A DNA stretch of 64,000 bases from Rhea pennata (taxonomy: Eukaryota; Chordata; Aves; Rheiformes; Rheidae), in NCBI RefSeq assembly GCF_028389875.1, contig NW_026907676.1:1622001-1686000 (forward strand), in the 5' to 3' direction. A program made the position numbers and the translations under genes. The notes beneath the pieces are model-generated. The model saw nothing but the letters and a program-made list of their open reading frames with translations. It did not search any database and was not told where the DNA came from. Shown here one piece after another: positions 55,450-64,000 of this stretch. Every line of letters begins with the position of its first letter. Position 1 is the stretch's first letter.

Positions 55450-56300
55450 CAGCAATATGGAACTGCAGCTTCTCAGTCAAGCAGAAGTACATGCTCCATA
55501 CCATCTGTCACAAATTCTGTTCCACTCCATCATCCTGCATTAGTCCTGCTACGTTTAAAATGCAGATGATGTTCTCTGGTGAATGTGGACATGCAGTTTG
55601 ACTTTGTACTTCTTGCTGAGTAGAGTCTTGCAGCCCATTCCTGGTCAGCTAGAGTCCAAGTAGAGTTTTGAGGCTGCTAAATGAATCTAGTGCTGATGTG
55701 CACAATGATATTAGTAATCTCTGATTCCCAGGGTGTGCGTGTGTGTGCTTTAGAAATTCCCCCTGTTGAAACAGTAGGGAGGCTGTGAGATTTTTCTGCA
55801 AGGTCTGAATGCTGTGCCTGTCTTTTAGGTGTCCACCTGCTTTTATGACGCATTTGGAAGTGTAACATGTTAGAGGTCTCTGAGTTTCTGTCCGAGTATG
55901 CAGTCACTGGAGAAGGAGTGCAAAGGGTGTTGGAGGGAAATGAAGGAATGTCATCCTCCCAAAGTTATGGGCCCCATTTTCAAAGAGATTTCATTTTCAT
56001 GGAAGCTGAGACACAAGCAAGAGGCAAGAGCTGGCCTGCTCCTCCCTTGTGAGAGCCCCTTGCTCTGTGCTTTCTGGAGGTGGGAAGTGAGCAGGCCCTG
56101 GGCTGTGAGTGGATGCTGAGAGGTAGTGCCTGTTGCAAGGCCTTGGAGGAGCAGAAGGGAGTTGAAGGATGTAGAGTTGGGCTTTGTGTGTTGTGGGGCA
56201 CATAGGGGTGCCCTGCCAGCTGTCATATGTGGTGCAGTGCTGTGTGTGTCGCTGATACAATTGTGGATGTTGGCTGACAACCCTTTTTAGAGGCGAGGGG
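55450..56300. other. No gene recognised in this arm stretch
   Basis: Mirror of about 40066-40916. Contains a short GTGTGTGTGTG run near 55735-55747. Confidence 0.35.
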
Positions 56301-56302
56301 CG

Positions 56303-57111
56303 ATGAATGCGGTTTGCATCCCTGTGCAGGCATGGCCTGTGGAGGGGCTGGGTGGTAGCTGCAATGTCTCGGTGCTCAGCATGGAGGAAGGTAGCTGGAG
56401 AGAGCAGTACAGTGCAGAAGGAGTGCTGCCAGGTTGGGGAGCTGAGGAGCCCTGTGAAGTAAGGAGGTGTTTGCTCAAAGGACCGAGGCTGCTGTGGTGT
56501 CATGGGCCAGAGATGCTGGGAGACTGCTGCCTTCAGTGCGCTGAGGTCCAGGCCTTGAGCTTGCTAAGCTCTTGCCAGGATGTGCAGGTAGGATGCTGCC
56601 TAAAGGACCCGGAGTGTTTCTCCTTGTTCTGAGATGCAAACAAAGCCTGCTTTTTCCTTCCTTGCCTCTTGTTTGCTTTTCCTGATGAAATCTTTTATCT
56701 GCAGCAGTGTTTGCTGAGAGAGGAGGAGCAGGCGGGGGATGCTTGTTGGGAAGTGGGCAAGGGAATGCCGTAAGCTCTTTGAAGGAGTGAAGGCCTTCTG
56801 GCAAGATGGTTGTTGGAGGCAGGCAGGTATGTTCTTGGGAGCTGACTGTCAAGGGGCTGTGTTGGAGCTGTGTGGTGGCCCCAGTGGTTTGGTGCTCAGC
56901 CATGGGAGGAGGTGTCTGGACAGAGCAGTACTGTGCTCCTAGAGCCCGGCCTGCGATCACTGTGTCCTTCTGGGAAACGTGGGTGAGGACTCTTGGTGAC
57001 CGTGTTCTGACCTTAGAGCATCCTGGTGTGAGCCAGAGATGCTTACAGTTTGGTGATTTCTGTCAGCTGAGGTTCAGGCTTGCAGTTTTTGAAGGTCTTG
57101 TGCTTTCCTGA
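56303..57111 (+). repeat. Local tandem duplication inside the arm (right)
   Basis: Mirror of 39250-40085, with two related halves about 0.5 kb apart. The first half ends with CTGCTGCCTTCAG|...|GATGTGCAG|GTAGGA, a 51-base exon-like segment reading CAEVQALSLLSSCQDVQ. Confidence 0.5.
56705..56769 (+). CDS. Candidate 65-nt exon (right arm)
   Basis: Acceptor CTGATGAAATCTTTTATCTGCAG, donor AATGCC|GTAAGC. The frame reads QCLLREEEQAGDACWEVGKG M, open and charged. Preserved in the left arm. It lies between the two halves of the local tandem duplication. Confidence 0.4.
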
Positions 57112-57276
57112 GACTTTGAGATTTTACCGTTTCCCCTGGAGAAAGCAATCTTCTCACTCCTTCAAGGCTTTCTGTCCTTGGTCAGTGGTGGAGGCAGCAT
57201 CTGCAAAGCCACTGGTGCCTTTGGAAGGAGTCTGAGAACAGCAGATGCCTTGAGCCTTCAATGGGGAGACATCTGG

Positions 57277-57637
57277 AGATAGGGATCTAACAGCCTGCTG
57301 AAGGCAGGTCCCAGTGGAGCAGGTCTATTTGGGCCTTTCTCAGTAGAGTTTTGATTATCTGCCTGGATGGAGATGTGGGGATGTGCCTGGATCCCTGTGC
57401 CACAGTTTGGCCACCCTCCTGGAGAACAAGGGTTCTTAATATGTAAGAAGAATTTGCCATTGTCCAATTTGTCCCTGTGGCCTCTCATGCTCTCAGTGTG
57501 CTCCTCCAAAAAAATCCATCTCTGTCTTGTCTGTGCCCTCCATAAGCCAGCTGTGCACAGCATGCGTGTCCCTCTTGGCTTTGTCTTGTCTAGGCTTAAG
57601 AATCCCAGCTCTCTCAGCCTCTACCTGTATGCCCCAT
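57277..57637 (-). mobile_element. Degenerate CR1 LINE 3′ fragment (right arm)
   Basis: Mirror of 38725-39085. Confidence 0.7.
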
Positions 57638-57704
57638 GCTCCAGGCCTTGACTGTCTTGGTGTCCCTGTGCTGGACCCCCTGCTGTGTGTTTGTGCCTTT
57701 GCAG

Positions 57705-57877
57705 AACTGGGGTGTCCAGAGGGGACCCGATATACAGACATGGTCTCAGCTGTGCCAAAAAGAGGAGTAGAAGCTTTCAGTGGCCCCACAGGCTGTGCTC
57801 TCAGAAATACAGCTCAGCGCAGAGGGGAGACATTTGCCACCGACTGTTGCGACTGTGGAAGGCCAGCAGAACTGACA
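57705..57877 (+). CDS. Candidate exon or ORF end RPAELTVT... (right arm)
   Basis: Acceptor TTTGTGCCTTTGCAG; frame GTRYTDMVSAVPKRGVEAFS to GRPAELT. A GT donor here would leave only 30 bp before the next acceptor at 57907, too short for an intron. So either the frame ends at the TGA at 57887-57889, or this segment and 57908-57974 are alternatives. Confidence 0.35.
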
Positions 57878-57907
57878 GTAACACTCTGATTTTCTCTTTC
57901 TTTCTAG

Positions 57908-57974
57908 GTTACTCCAGTCCCATATGTTGCTGGTGTAGTCCTAGAACTGCTGAGGATGGAGGCAGGATGCCAGG
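57908..57974 (+). CDS. Candidate exon VTPVPYV... (right arm)
   Basis: Acceptor TTTTCTCTTTCTTTCTAG, 67 bases, donor CCAGG|GTGTGT. Reads VTPVPYVAGVVLELLRMEAG CQ. Downstream, VPVPVNIFATIVICLRKQLQ followed by CAG|GTGAGG (about 57979-58040) is an overlapping exon-like alternative. Confidence 0.35.
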
Positions 57975-58044
57975 GTGTGTGCCTGTACCTGTCAACATCT
58001 TTGCCACCATTGTGATCTGTCTGAGAAAGCAGCTGCAACAGGTG

Positions 58045-59180
58045 AGGTGTTGAATGAGGTGAGGATACTACGAGTGGATGTGAAGGCTTCTGTAAGTGCG
58101 CCTGGCTTCCATGGGTGACTTGGGGTGTAGGTTCACGTCCGCTGTGCTGCAACTTCTGCATCGCACAAATGCTGTTAGTGCCAGCTTGCTCTGCAAATGC
58201 TACTGTGTTCCCTCCTTTTCCAAGAAGGTTGTGGTGCCACATATTTGTCTGCGTGTCCCAAAGCCTCTGTAGCTTGAAATTGAGGATGTCTCACAGTTGT
58301 TGGGTTCCTGTCTCTGTGAGGGGTGAAGATGTGCCCAGGGTCAGGTTGTGAATGCAGCTGTGGAGCTCAGAGTGCTGCTGCAAAGCCTGTGCAGCCAGAC
58401 AGGTGGCATTTCAGCAGACCGCCAGGCTGGGGCTGTCTGCTTGCTTGGGCCTCATTTCAAAGCCTCTGCACACTTTTTCCCTTCACAGGGACTTCTTGTC
58501 CAAGTAACTAAAGGAAAGGAAGCGAGGTTACTTTGGTCTCAGGAGGCCTCAATCTCAGGAGGCCTTAAGGACTCTCAAATGTTTCTACGTTATATCTGTA
58601 GCGTTGTATTATTAAAGAAAAACCCCATCCCTGCCCTGAGTAGGTGGAGGTTCCTGAGATTGTGGGGGTGGAAAGTAGCAGCCTGCTCTGCCTGAAGAAA
58701 GCAGAATCCTCCCCTCTGAAAACAGCAGCATTGCCCAGTGAGCCAGCCCTGTGCTTGATCTTGTGCTGATCATTTGCACATGCCCTGTGAGCCTAGAGTG
58801 CCTTGGCCACCTTGTGATGTTAGCACAAGAGCTTCCCTGTGTGCCTGTGTTTTGGAGGGATGGGAAGGCAGTGAACAGAGCAGTGCCTGGGGAGTGTGAG
58901 TGGCCAGTGTCCTGCGGATCCATCTTCTTGCGGGCTCTTGGTTGCATGTAGCAGACAAGGCAGCTGTGTGGGGCAGAGACAGTGTGTTTGTAGACTAGCT
59001 GGCACAGCAGAAGTCTGGTATGAGGTTGATGGCTGTTGCAGTGCTGAGTTGTTCTGTCAGTGTCAGACAGCCTTTCCAGTGCAGCTGCTCCCTGGGCTGA
59101 TCTCCTTACGTAGGCCCTGGCATCCTGCTGTCATTTTGTAGATGCTTGTGGTGGTTGCATTTCCCCACTTGCAGCAAAGA
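58045..59180. other. No gene recognised in this arm stretch
   Basis: Mirror of 37178-38320. Holds a decayed DVPV-like word and an acceptor-led frame at 58348-58695. Confidence 0.3.
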
Positions 59181-59181
59181 G

Positions 59182-59297
59182 TTACGCGGCAGGCACAAAC
59201 ATGGAGCTGGGCTCAGTGAGGCTCTTGGCTGGGCTCGGTTTGAAGGAAGGAAAAATCTCAGAGGCTGCCACTTGAAGGTTTCTCTTTGGCATCATTC
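59182..59297 (-). CDS. Candidate terminal exon (right arm)
   Basis: Mirror of 37062-37177. The frame is kept: MMPKRNLQVAASEIFPSFKP and SPAKSLTEPSSMFVPAA then stop. Confidence 0.4.
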
Positions 59298-60307
59298 CTG
59301 GTGGGAGAGCAGAAGAGAAAAAGGGCACAAATCTCCCTGGGAAAGCTAACATCACCCCCCAGCGAGTGCTGCATTCATCCTGTGCAGCCTTAGACCCTTG
59401 TGATGCAGACGTCTGCCTGTGGATGACTCTTTGTGCTCCATTTACCATCATTGCAGAGAAGCAGCAGCTGCCAAAGTGTCGTTCTGCTACTCCACAAGCC
59501 CACAGCTGAAGACACAAGGTGCACTAGGCCTTGTCCGCCTTGAGATCCACAGGGCTCTCTAGAGGCTCCAAACCTTGCTGGGAGACAGACCCCCTGGAGA
59601 GTTTACCCTGCTACCTGTCAGACTGAGGTGAGGCTGCCCATCCTGCAAGCACAAGTGGTGTGCAAAGGAGCTGAGAGTTTTACGCTTCTCAGGTCCCCTT
59701 TGGAAATGGAACTTCAATTAAATTCATTCACCAAAGCTAGGGAGCTAAGTTGTTTTTGATTCTGCTGGCACTTCCACCAGTAAGCTGGCCACTTTCAGAG
59801 GTAAATTGGGTCGAGCCAACAGTGGTACATGCATGAAGCTGGAAACGGAGGCTGTCATCTGCCCCCCTCTCTTTTCTGCATACCACTTACTCTTTTGAAC
59901 TCTGATGGCCCTGAAGACCAAGAATCCAGTACCCTACTGAGACGCTAAAGGTACATACTGCCACTCCCCTATTCCCTTCTATGGTAAATGGGAACAATAT
60001 TCCAGCAAGTAGTTCAGCCACAGCGTCTTGGGCCTGGTCTCCTAGTGCCGTCTGTTTCCACCACCCTAAAGGCAAAGAGATGAGCTCCTCTGAGCCAGGC
60101 TGTGGGGCACTGCATGACGATGTGGGGAGAGTGCCTGGTCCCCAAAGCTGTGCAACATCACAAATGGATGTACCCCCTCCCAACGTAGTCATGCCCAAAT
60201 CCTTGTGTGGGAAGGTTAGGGCTCTGCAAAGTACCTGCCCATGAAACTTGTGGTGTGGAATGCGCAGGAATGTCGCTGGCAGTGGGAAATATGGACTCAT
60301 TCTGCAG

Positions 60308-60388
60308 GGTCTCTCCAGCCGCATCCTATCAGCCCATGGCCTTTTGTTCACGCACCTCAAGAGCACCTTGGACTTCACCGTGCGCGAG
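60308..60388 (+). CDS. Candidate exon LSSRILSAH... (right arm)
   Basis: 27 codons in phase 0 between TTCTGCAG and GCGAG|GTGGGT: GLSSRILSAHGLLFTHLKST LDFTVRE. The acceptor's pyrimidine tract is poor. A following acceptor (GCTCTTGCAG at 60887) opens ICRVALGGDIRDAMHFLTSL Q in the matching phase. The opposite strand has a 190-codon open frame (59887-60459), so strand choice is uncertain. Confidence 0.3.
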
Positions 60389-61313
60389 GTGGGTGATGCA
60401 ATGCAGGCTGGGAGAAGAACCGGACAGGTCAACGTTCGCTCACATGGGACACGCTTCATCGTCCCCCAGCGTAAAGCACGTGTGAGTCATAGAAGGGAGA
60501 CAGAAGCCCTGAGGAGCCACGCAGATGGCATGGAAAGATGGTGCTGGGCAGGAGACAGGAAAGCAAACAGTTGGAATTGTCCACCCGCGACCTGAAGCCA
60601 GGCACGCCATCACGAAGCCCTCATCCCCCAGCAGCTCACTCTGCTTTCCCCAGGCCGCCCTTCCTACAGCCCAGCTGCCAACGCTCCTGTCTGCACCTGA
60701 TCTGGCACCAGCCTCCCTCCTGCCCACTGCTCTCAGCAACCTGCCTGCTCTCCATCATAACAGCACAAGGGCTCATGCTGGAAGCTGCCCCCCAGCCTTG
60801 TGCTGAGGTGACACCGGGAGCATGGGGGTGGGGAAGTGCCTGTGAGAAAGATGAGCAGGGGTCAGGCAGCGTGATCTGCTCTTGCAGATCTGCAGGGTGG
60901 CCCTGGGAGGAGACATCAGAGACGCCATGCATTTCCTCACCTCATTGCAGGGGCCCTGGGGAGAGAGTGCCAGAGCCTGCATTGCTCAGCCCTGCCAATT
61001 CCCACAGCCAAAGCCATACTCACCAGGGCTGCAGCCCAGTTCGCAGGAGCCATTGGACGTGCTGAGGTGATGCACCTCCCGGAGGTGATCTTGCTGCTGC
61101 TTAAAAGAAGCTTCCAAGTGGGGTTGTCAAGTTGTCATGTCCTGGTGCTGCTAGCTCTGCCTCCAAGCAGAGGAGAGCGAGGCAACTGAAGGCAATCTTC
61201 TTGTGTCCTGAGCTCTGGCAGCTCTCCAGCAGCTCCCATGCCACATGGCTTAAGGGAGTTGAAATGAACAAGAGCAAGAGCACTGCTGAAGAGAGCCAGT
61301 GCCAGCTTCTTAC

Positions 61314-61350
61314 CTGGAAGGTAGCTCCCGCTCTAACACCGTGGCTTGCA
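61314..61350 (-). CDS. Candidate 37-nt micro-exon (right arm)
   Basis: Mirror of 35011-35047. Splice sites conserved. Confidence 0.35.
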
Positions 61351-62520
61351 CTGCACAGCAACAGCACAAAGAGAAAGAATTAAAACACACAAGGAGATAA
61401 AATCCCATGGGCAGGTGGGGTGAGAGTGAAAGGAGCAAAACATGGAGGCAATCTAAACCCAAACCCCAATCCAAACCATTCCTACCCGAAGCAGCTCAGT
61501 GCACATAATTCTCCCACCGCACTTACCTGCCTCTGTCCAGCTTCCAATGGCTGTGCAGAGCTCCTACAAACAAGGCACCAGCAGGAACACCAGACAAAGC
61601 AGGGAAGGACAGGAGTCAGGGTCTCCCTGCTGAGGGAGAGCAGAGGGTGACAGGAGGCAAGTGAGTCACGCTGAGGAACCTCTTAGAAGTCAGCTCCTGT
61701 GTGGAGGAGGGAGGTGTTGAGTGCATCGCACAGCTGTGGGACTTTGCTTCCAGACAGGACCTGCTCTCTCGGTGCTCAGCTGCTCTCTTGGCACAGCCTT
61801 TTACTGCTCTCTGCCATCGATCCTCACGTGTCCGTCTGGGGCTCCTGGACAGCACAGTAGTGGTCTGTGTCTTGAAAACACAAATCCTGCAGTAGGAGAG
61901 CCCATGTTGCAGGGCCCAGATGCTGTATGCCAACCAGTGGTGTTGGCATTCATCTCTTAGACTAGTGTAAAGGGCACAGACAACGAGAAAACTGTCTCAC
62001 TGGGACTCCTCAGGGTCTCCCTGAATCCCCAGCTTGGGGATGTTCTGACACGTTCCCTCTGCTCAGCATTTGTCATGGCACCCAGCTGCATTGCGCTGGT
62101 CTTTCTATAAACCTGGTGCTGCAGTGTCCTGCCAAAGGTACTTTTAGACAGCCAGCTCCTCGACTAACAGCTGTGGGGACAGACAGAGGTGGTCATGTGT
62201 GCGGGCTCTGCACCTGCCAGTGCCTAGCCCAGCTCATGCTCCAAGGTTTCCCCAGGAGCCCTTCATGCCCTTCTTCAGCTCATTGAGAAGGACCTTAACG
62301 AGTCTTTGCCCCTAGCATTGCAGTTCCCCCTCCACCAAGGATGACACTACTCACCAACTGACTATCAGAGCTCGTCGTGCTGAAGACAGCCCTCAGAGTG
62401 CAGCACTCCAGACCCTTTTCCACTTGCTTTGGTGTTCTTTTGTAGTCTTCATCTCCCCAGGCTTCTTGGACTGCTCTCATCTCTGCTTGCTGACTGTCTG
62501 CTGGGCAGTCCCACTGTCCC
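61351..62520. other. No gene recognised between micro-exon and TOPORS-like copy
   Basis: Mirror of 33828-35010. Confidence 0.35.
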
Positions 62521-62522
62521 TC

Positions 62523-64000
62523 CTACTGCTGAGGCCATGCGTGCCTCTTGCTGGGCTGGGCACAGGCCTCAGAGCTGCTTGCCTTCCTCTTGGTGGGCAG
62601 CCGGGGCCTCCCGGGTGAGCGCTGCCTGTCCCTGCCATCAGCGAAGGGGATGTGGCTGCAGCCCTGCACAGCGCAAGCAGCCGTGTCCTCCATGTGCCCC
62701 TGCTGGAGCTCTCTCTCCTCCCTGGAGGCAGCAGGGCAGCAGCTGGGGTGGCTCCAGCTAGTTTGGTTTGGCATGGCAGAGACTAGCGAGCTGCCCGCCC
62801 TGGCTTTGCTGTGGCTGCAGCTGGGTTTGTGGAGTGGCTGCTCTTTCTGCCCCGTGTCACCTTCCTCTGCTGGGGCTGAGTGCTCCGAGTCTGAGGAGAG
62901 CACAATGCATTCAGGGCTTCTCTCTGCCGAGGGCTTCCAATATCCCACAAGGACACAGCTGTCTGACTAGGAGTCACTGTCCAGGGGGTTGGCAGGAGCT
63001 GGCAACTGTCTCTGGGCTTCTCCTCCTGCTTGAGCTGCCCTGTTGTCAGAGTTTGTCTGTAGATCTTGGTGAGATTGTGTGGCTGTGGCAATGTCACGGG
63101 GGCCTGCATACGAGGTGACAGGAAGCGTTGTATAGCCAGGGCTGCCAACTGGGGATGGACTCTGGGCTGGCCCTGGAGTCGTGGCTGTACCCGCAGCAGC
63201 TGCTGGGCTTAATGATGCTGAGGGGCCTCCTTCGTGCTGGCTGTGAGAGTGGCAATCATATATGGCCTGCTGGTCGTAGGTCTCCATGGTGCATGAGCAC
63301 TGGGCAAAGCCGATGAGCTCGTGGACGAAATGCCTGGTGCGACTCAGCAGCAGCAGCTCTAAGTCGTCAGCAAAGGCCTGACTGTCCAGGTCATACCTCC
63401 TGAGGTTTGTCAGGACGATGAGCTCCGTGATGGTGATCAGTGACTGGTGGACTCCAAAGAGAACTCTCAGTTCGCGCTGGAGCCAGGGCAGCAACCTCTG
63501 AATGCTGTCCGGATTGCGGGAGAAGAACTCTGCGGAGATGTCTTGGGGGTGGCCACCATGGGGAACCCTTTGCACACGCATCCCTGTGCGGTACAGAGCA
63601 CGGCAGAAGTTCAGCATCTCCTCCTCTGTCGCTGGCACATGTCTCTGAGATCTGCTCTCAGCACTGGCCTGCCTGTGCAGAGACAGCCTCTGGCTTGGCT
63701 CCCGCAGCCCTCCGGCTCTCTGCCTCTGCCTGCTGTGGCTTGGAGGCCCCTCCAGGCTGCTGCCGTCCTGGGCAGAGGATGGCATCTGAGGAGCAGGGGA
63801 CTGCTGCTGCAGGTGAGGTGCAGGGCGATGGTGCCTCCTGGTGGCAGGGCGCCAAGGAGCTCTCTGTCGCGGCCGCCTGGCACAAGAGCTATCTTTGGGA
63901 GGCCTCACAACATACTCCTGGTAGTCATCTTCTGCCAGCACTGTGTGCAGAATAGACTGGAAAACCTGCTTGCAGAGGGGGCATTCGGCCTTTGTTTTCG
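62523..64000 (-). pseudogene. TOPORS-like RING E3 ligase, right-arm copy with premature stop, cut by the window end
   Basis: Mirror of 32163-33827. The window ends inside the RING, so only the last ligand pair (C63, C66 by left-arm numbering) is visible. The conserved TOPORS region is open and lacks the six-codon insertion, reading REL-RVLFGVHQ, closer to TOPORS itself. At 62967-62969 a TAG replaces the TCG of left-arm codon 407 (one C to A change in the coding strand). It removes the SUMO-interaction-like motif and the basic C terminus. The rest of the frame remains open from 62948 to the original stop at 62523, with CIVLSSDSE in place of CIVLSSDLE, so the nonsense change looks recent. The truncated protein would keep RING and core, so it may not be null. 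Confidence 0.88.

Larger units (their letters stand above)
48515..64000 (-). repeat. Right arm of giant palindrome (runs off the window)
   Basis: Reverse-complement partner of 32332-47849. The last bases (TTTGTTTTCG) still match left-arm sequence inside the TOPORS-like RING, so the outer boundary lies outside the window. Confidence 0.97.

Noticed and set aside
57878-57907. 30-bp intron between two candidate exons
   Set aside because: Far below the workable intron length in vertebrates, so the two segments cannot be consecutive exons of one transcript.
1-64000. tRNA, rRNA or bacterial operon structure
   Set aside because: No cloverleaf-like A/B box sequence or rRNA core was recognised, and all coding signals are eukaryotic.

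Overview
This window looks like vertebrate, most likely bird, genomic DNA. Evidence: several fragments of CR1-type LINEs, including a 3′ end with the avian ATTCTATG-type tail in reverse; intron-exon signals (polypyrimidine-AG acceptors, GT donors) instead of operons; CpG-rich promoter blocks; and a gene clearly related to TOPORS, a gene that is Z-linked in birds as far as I recall. Chromosome and species cannot be fixed from sequence alone. An ampliconic stretch of a sex chromosome, or a subtelomeric segment, would fit.

The dominant structure is a very large inverted repeat. The left arm (about 32332-47849) and right arm (about 48515-64000) are near-identical reverse complements around a 665-bp unique spacer (47850-48514). 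The right arm runs off the window end inside the mirrored TOPORS-like gene, so the true arms are longer than the 15.5 kb visible. The left arm carries an intact 554-codon TOPORS-like RING E3 ligase frame (32163-33827, + strand). The mirrored copy (- strand) has a single-base nonsense change at the position of left-arm codon 407 and lacks a 6-codon insertion found on the left. The arms also mirror a CR1 fragment, a minisatellite, a CCAAT/X-box/YY1-like promoter block and several short exon-like segments.

The left flank (1-32331) is a patchwork of older duplications of the same material. 11.3-15.0 kb holds a diverged third copy of the arm block (65-bp minisatellite, promoter, minus-strand exons). 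Other pieces at 12.3-12.7, 19.1 and 28.05 kb match arm sequence. 7.1-7.7 kb is directly duplicated at 9.0-9.6 kb, and 2.7-3.5 kb is inverted relative to 16.4-17.5 kb. Two clusters of plus-strand exon-like segments (13-2394 and 7934-8974) look like parts of unrecognised, partly coiled-coil genes; an isolated terminal exon lies at 25452-25538; minus-strand exons lie at 17.0-18.1 and 27.2-28.2 kb. A degenerate C-rich telomere-like stretch (3765-4060) and a possible solo LTR (21.25-21.71 kb) complete the picture.

Most long open frames in GC-rich stretches are probably chance. I recognise only TOPORS and CR1 with confidence. Other exon calls rest on splice signals, open phase and, for the best ones, in-frame conservation between diverged copies.
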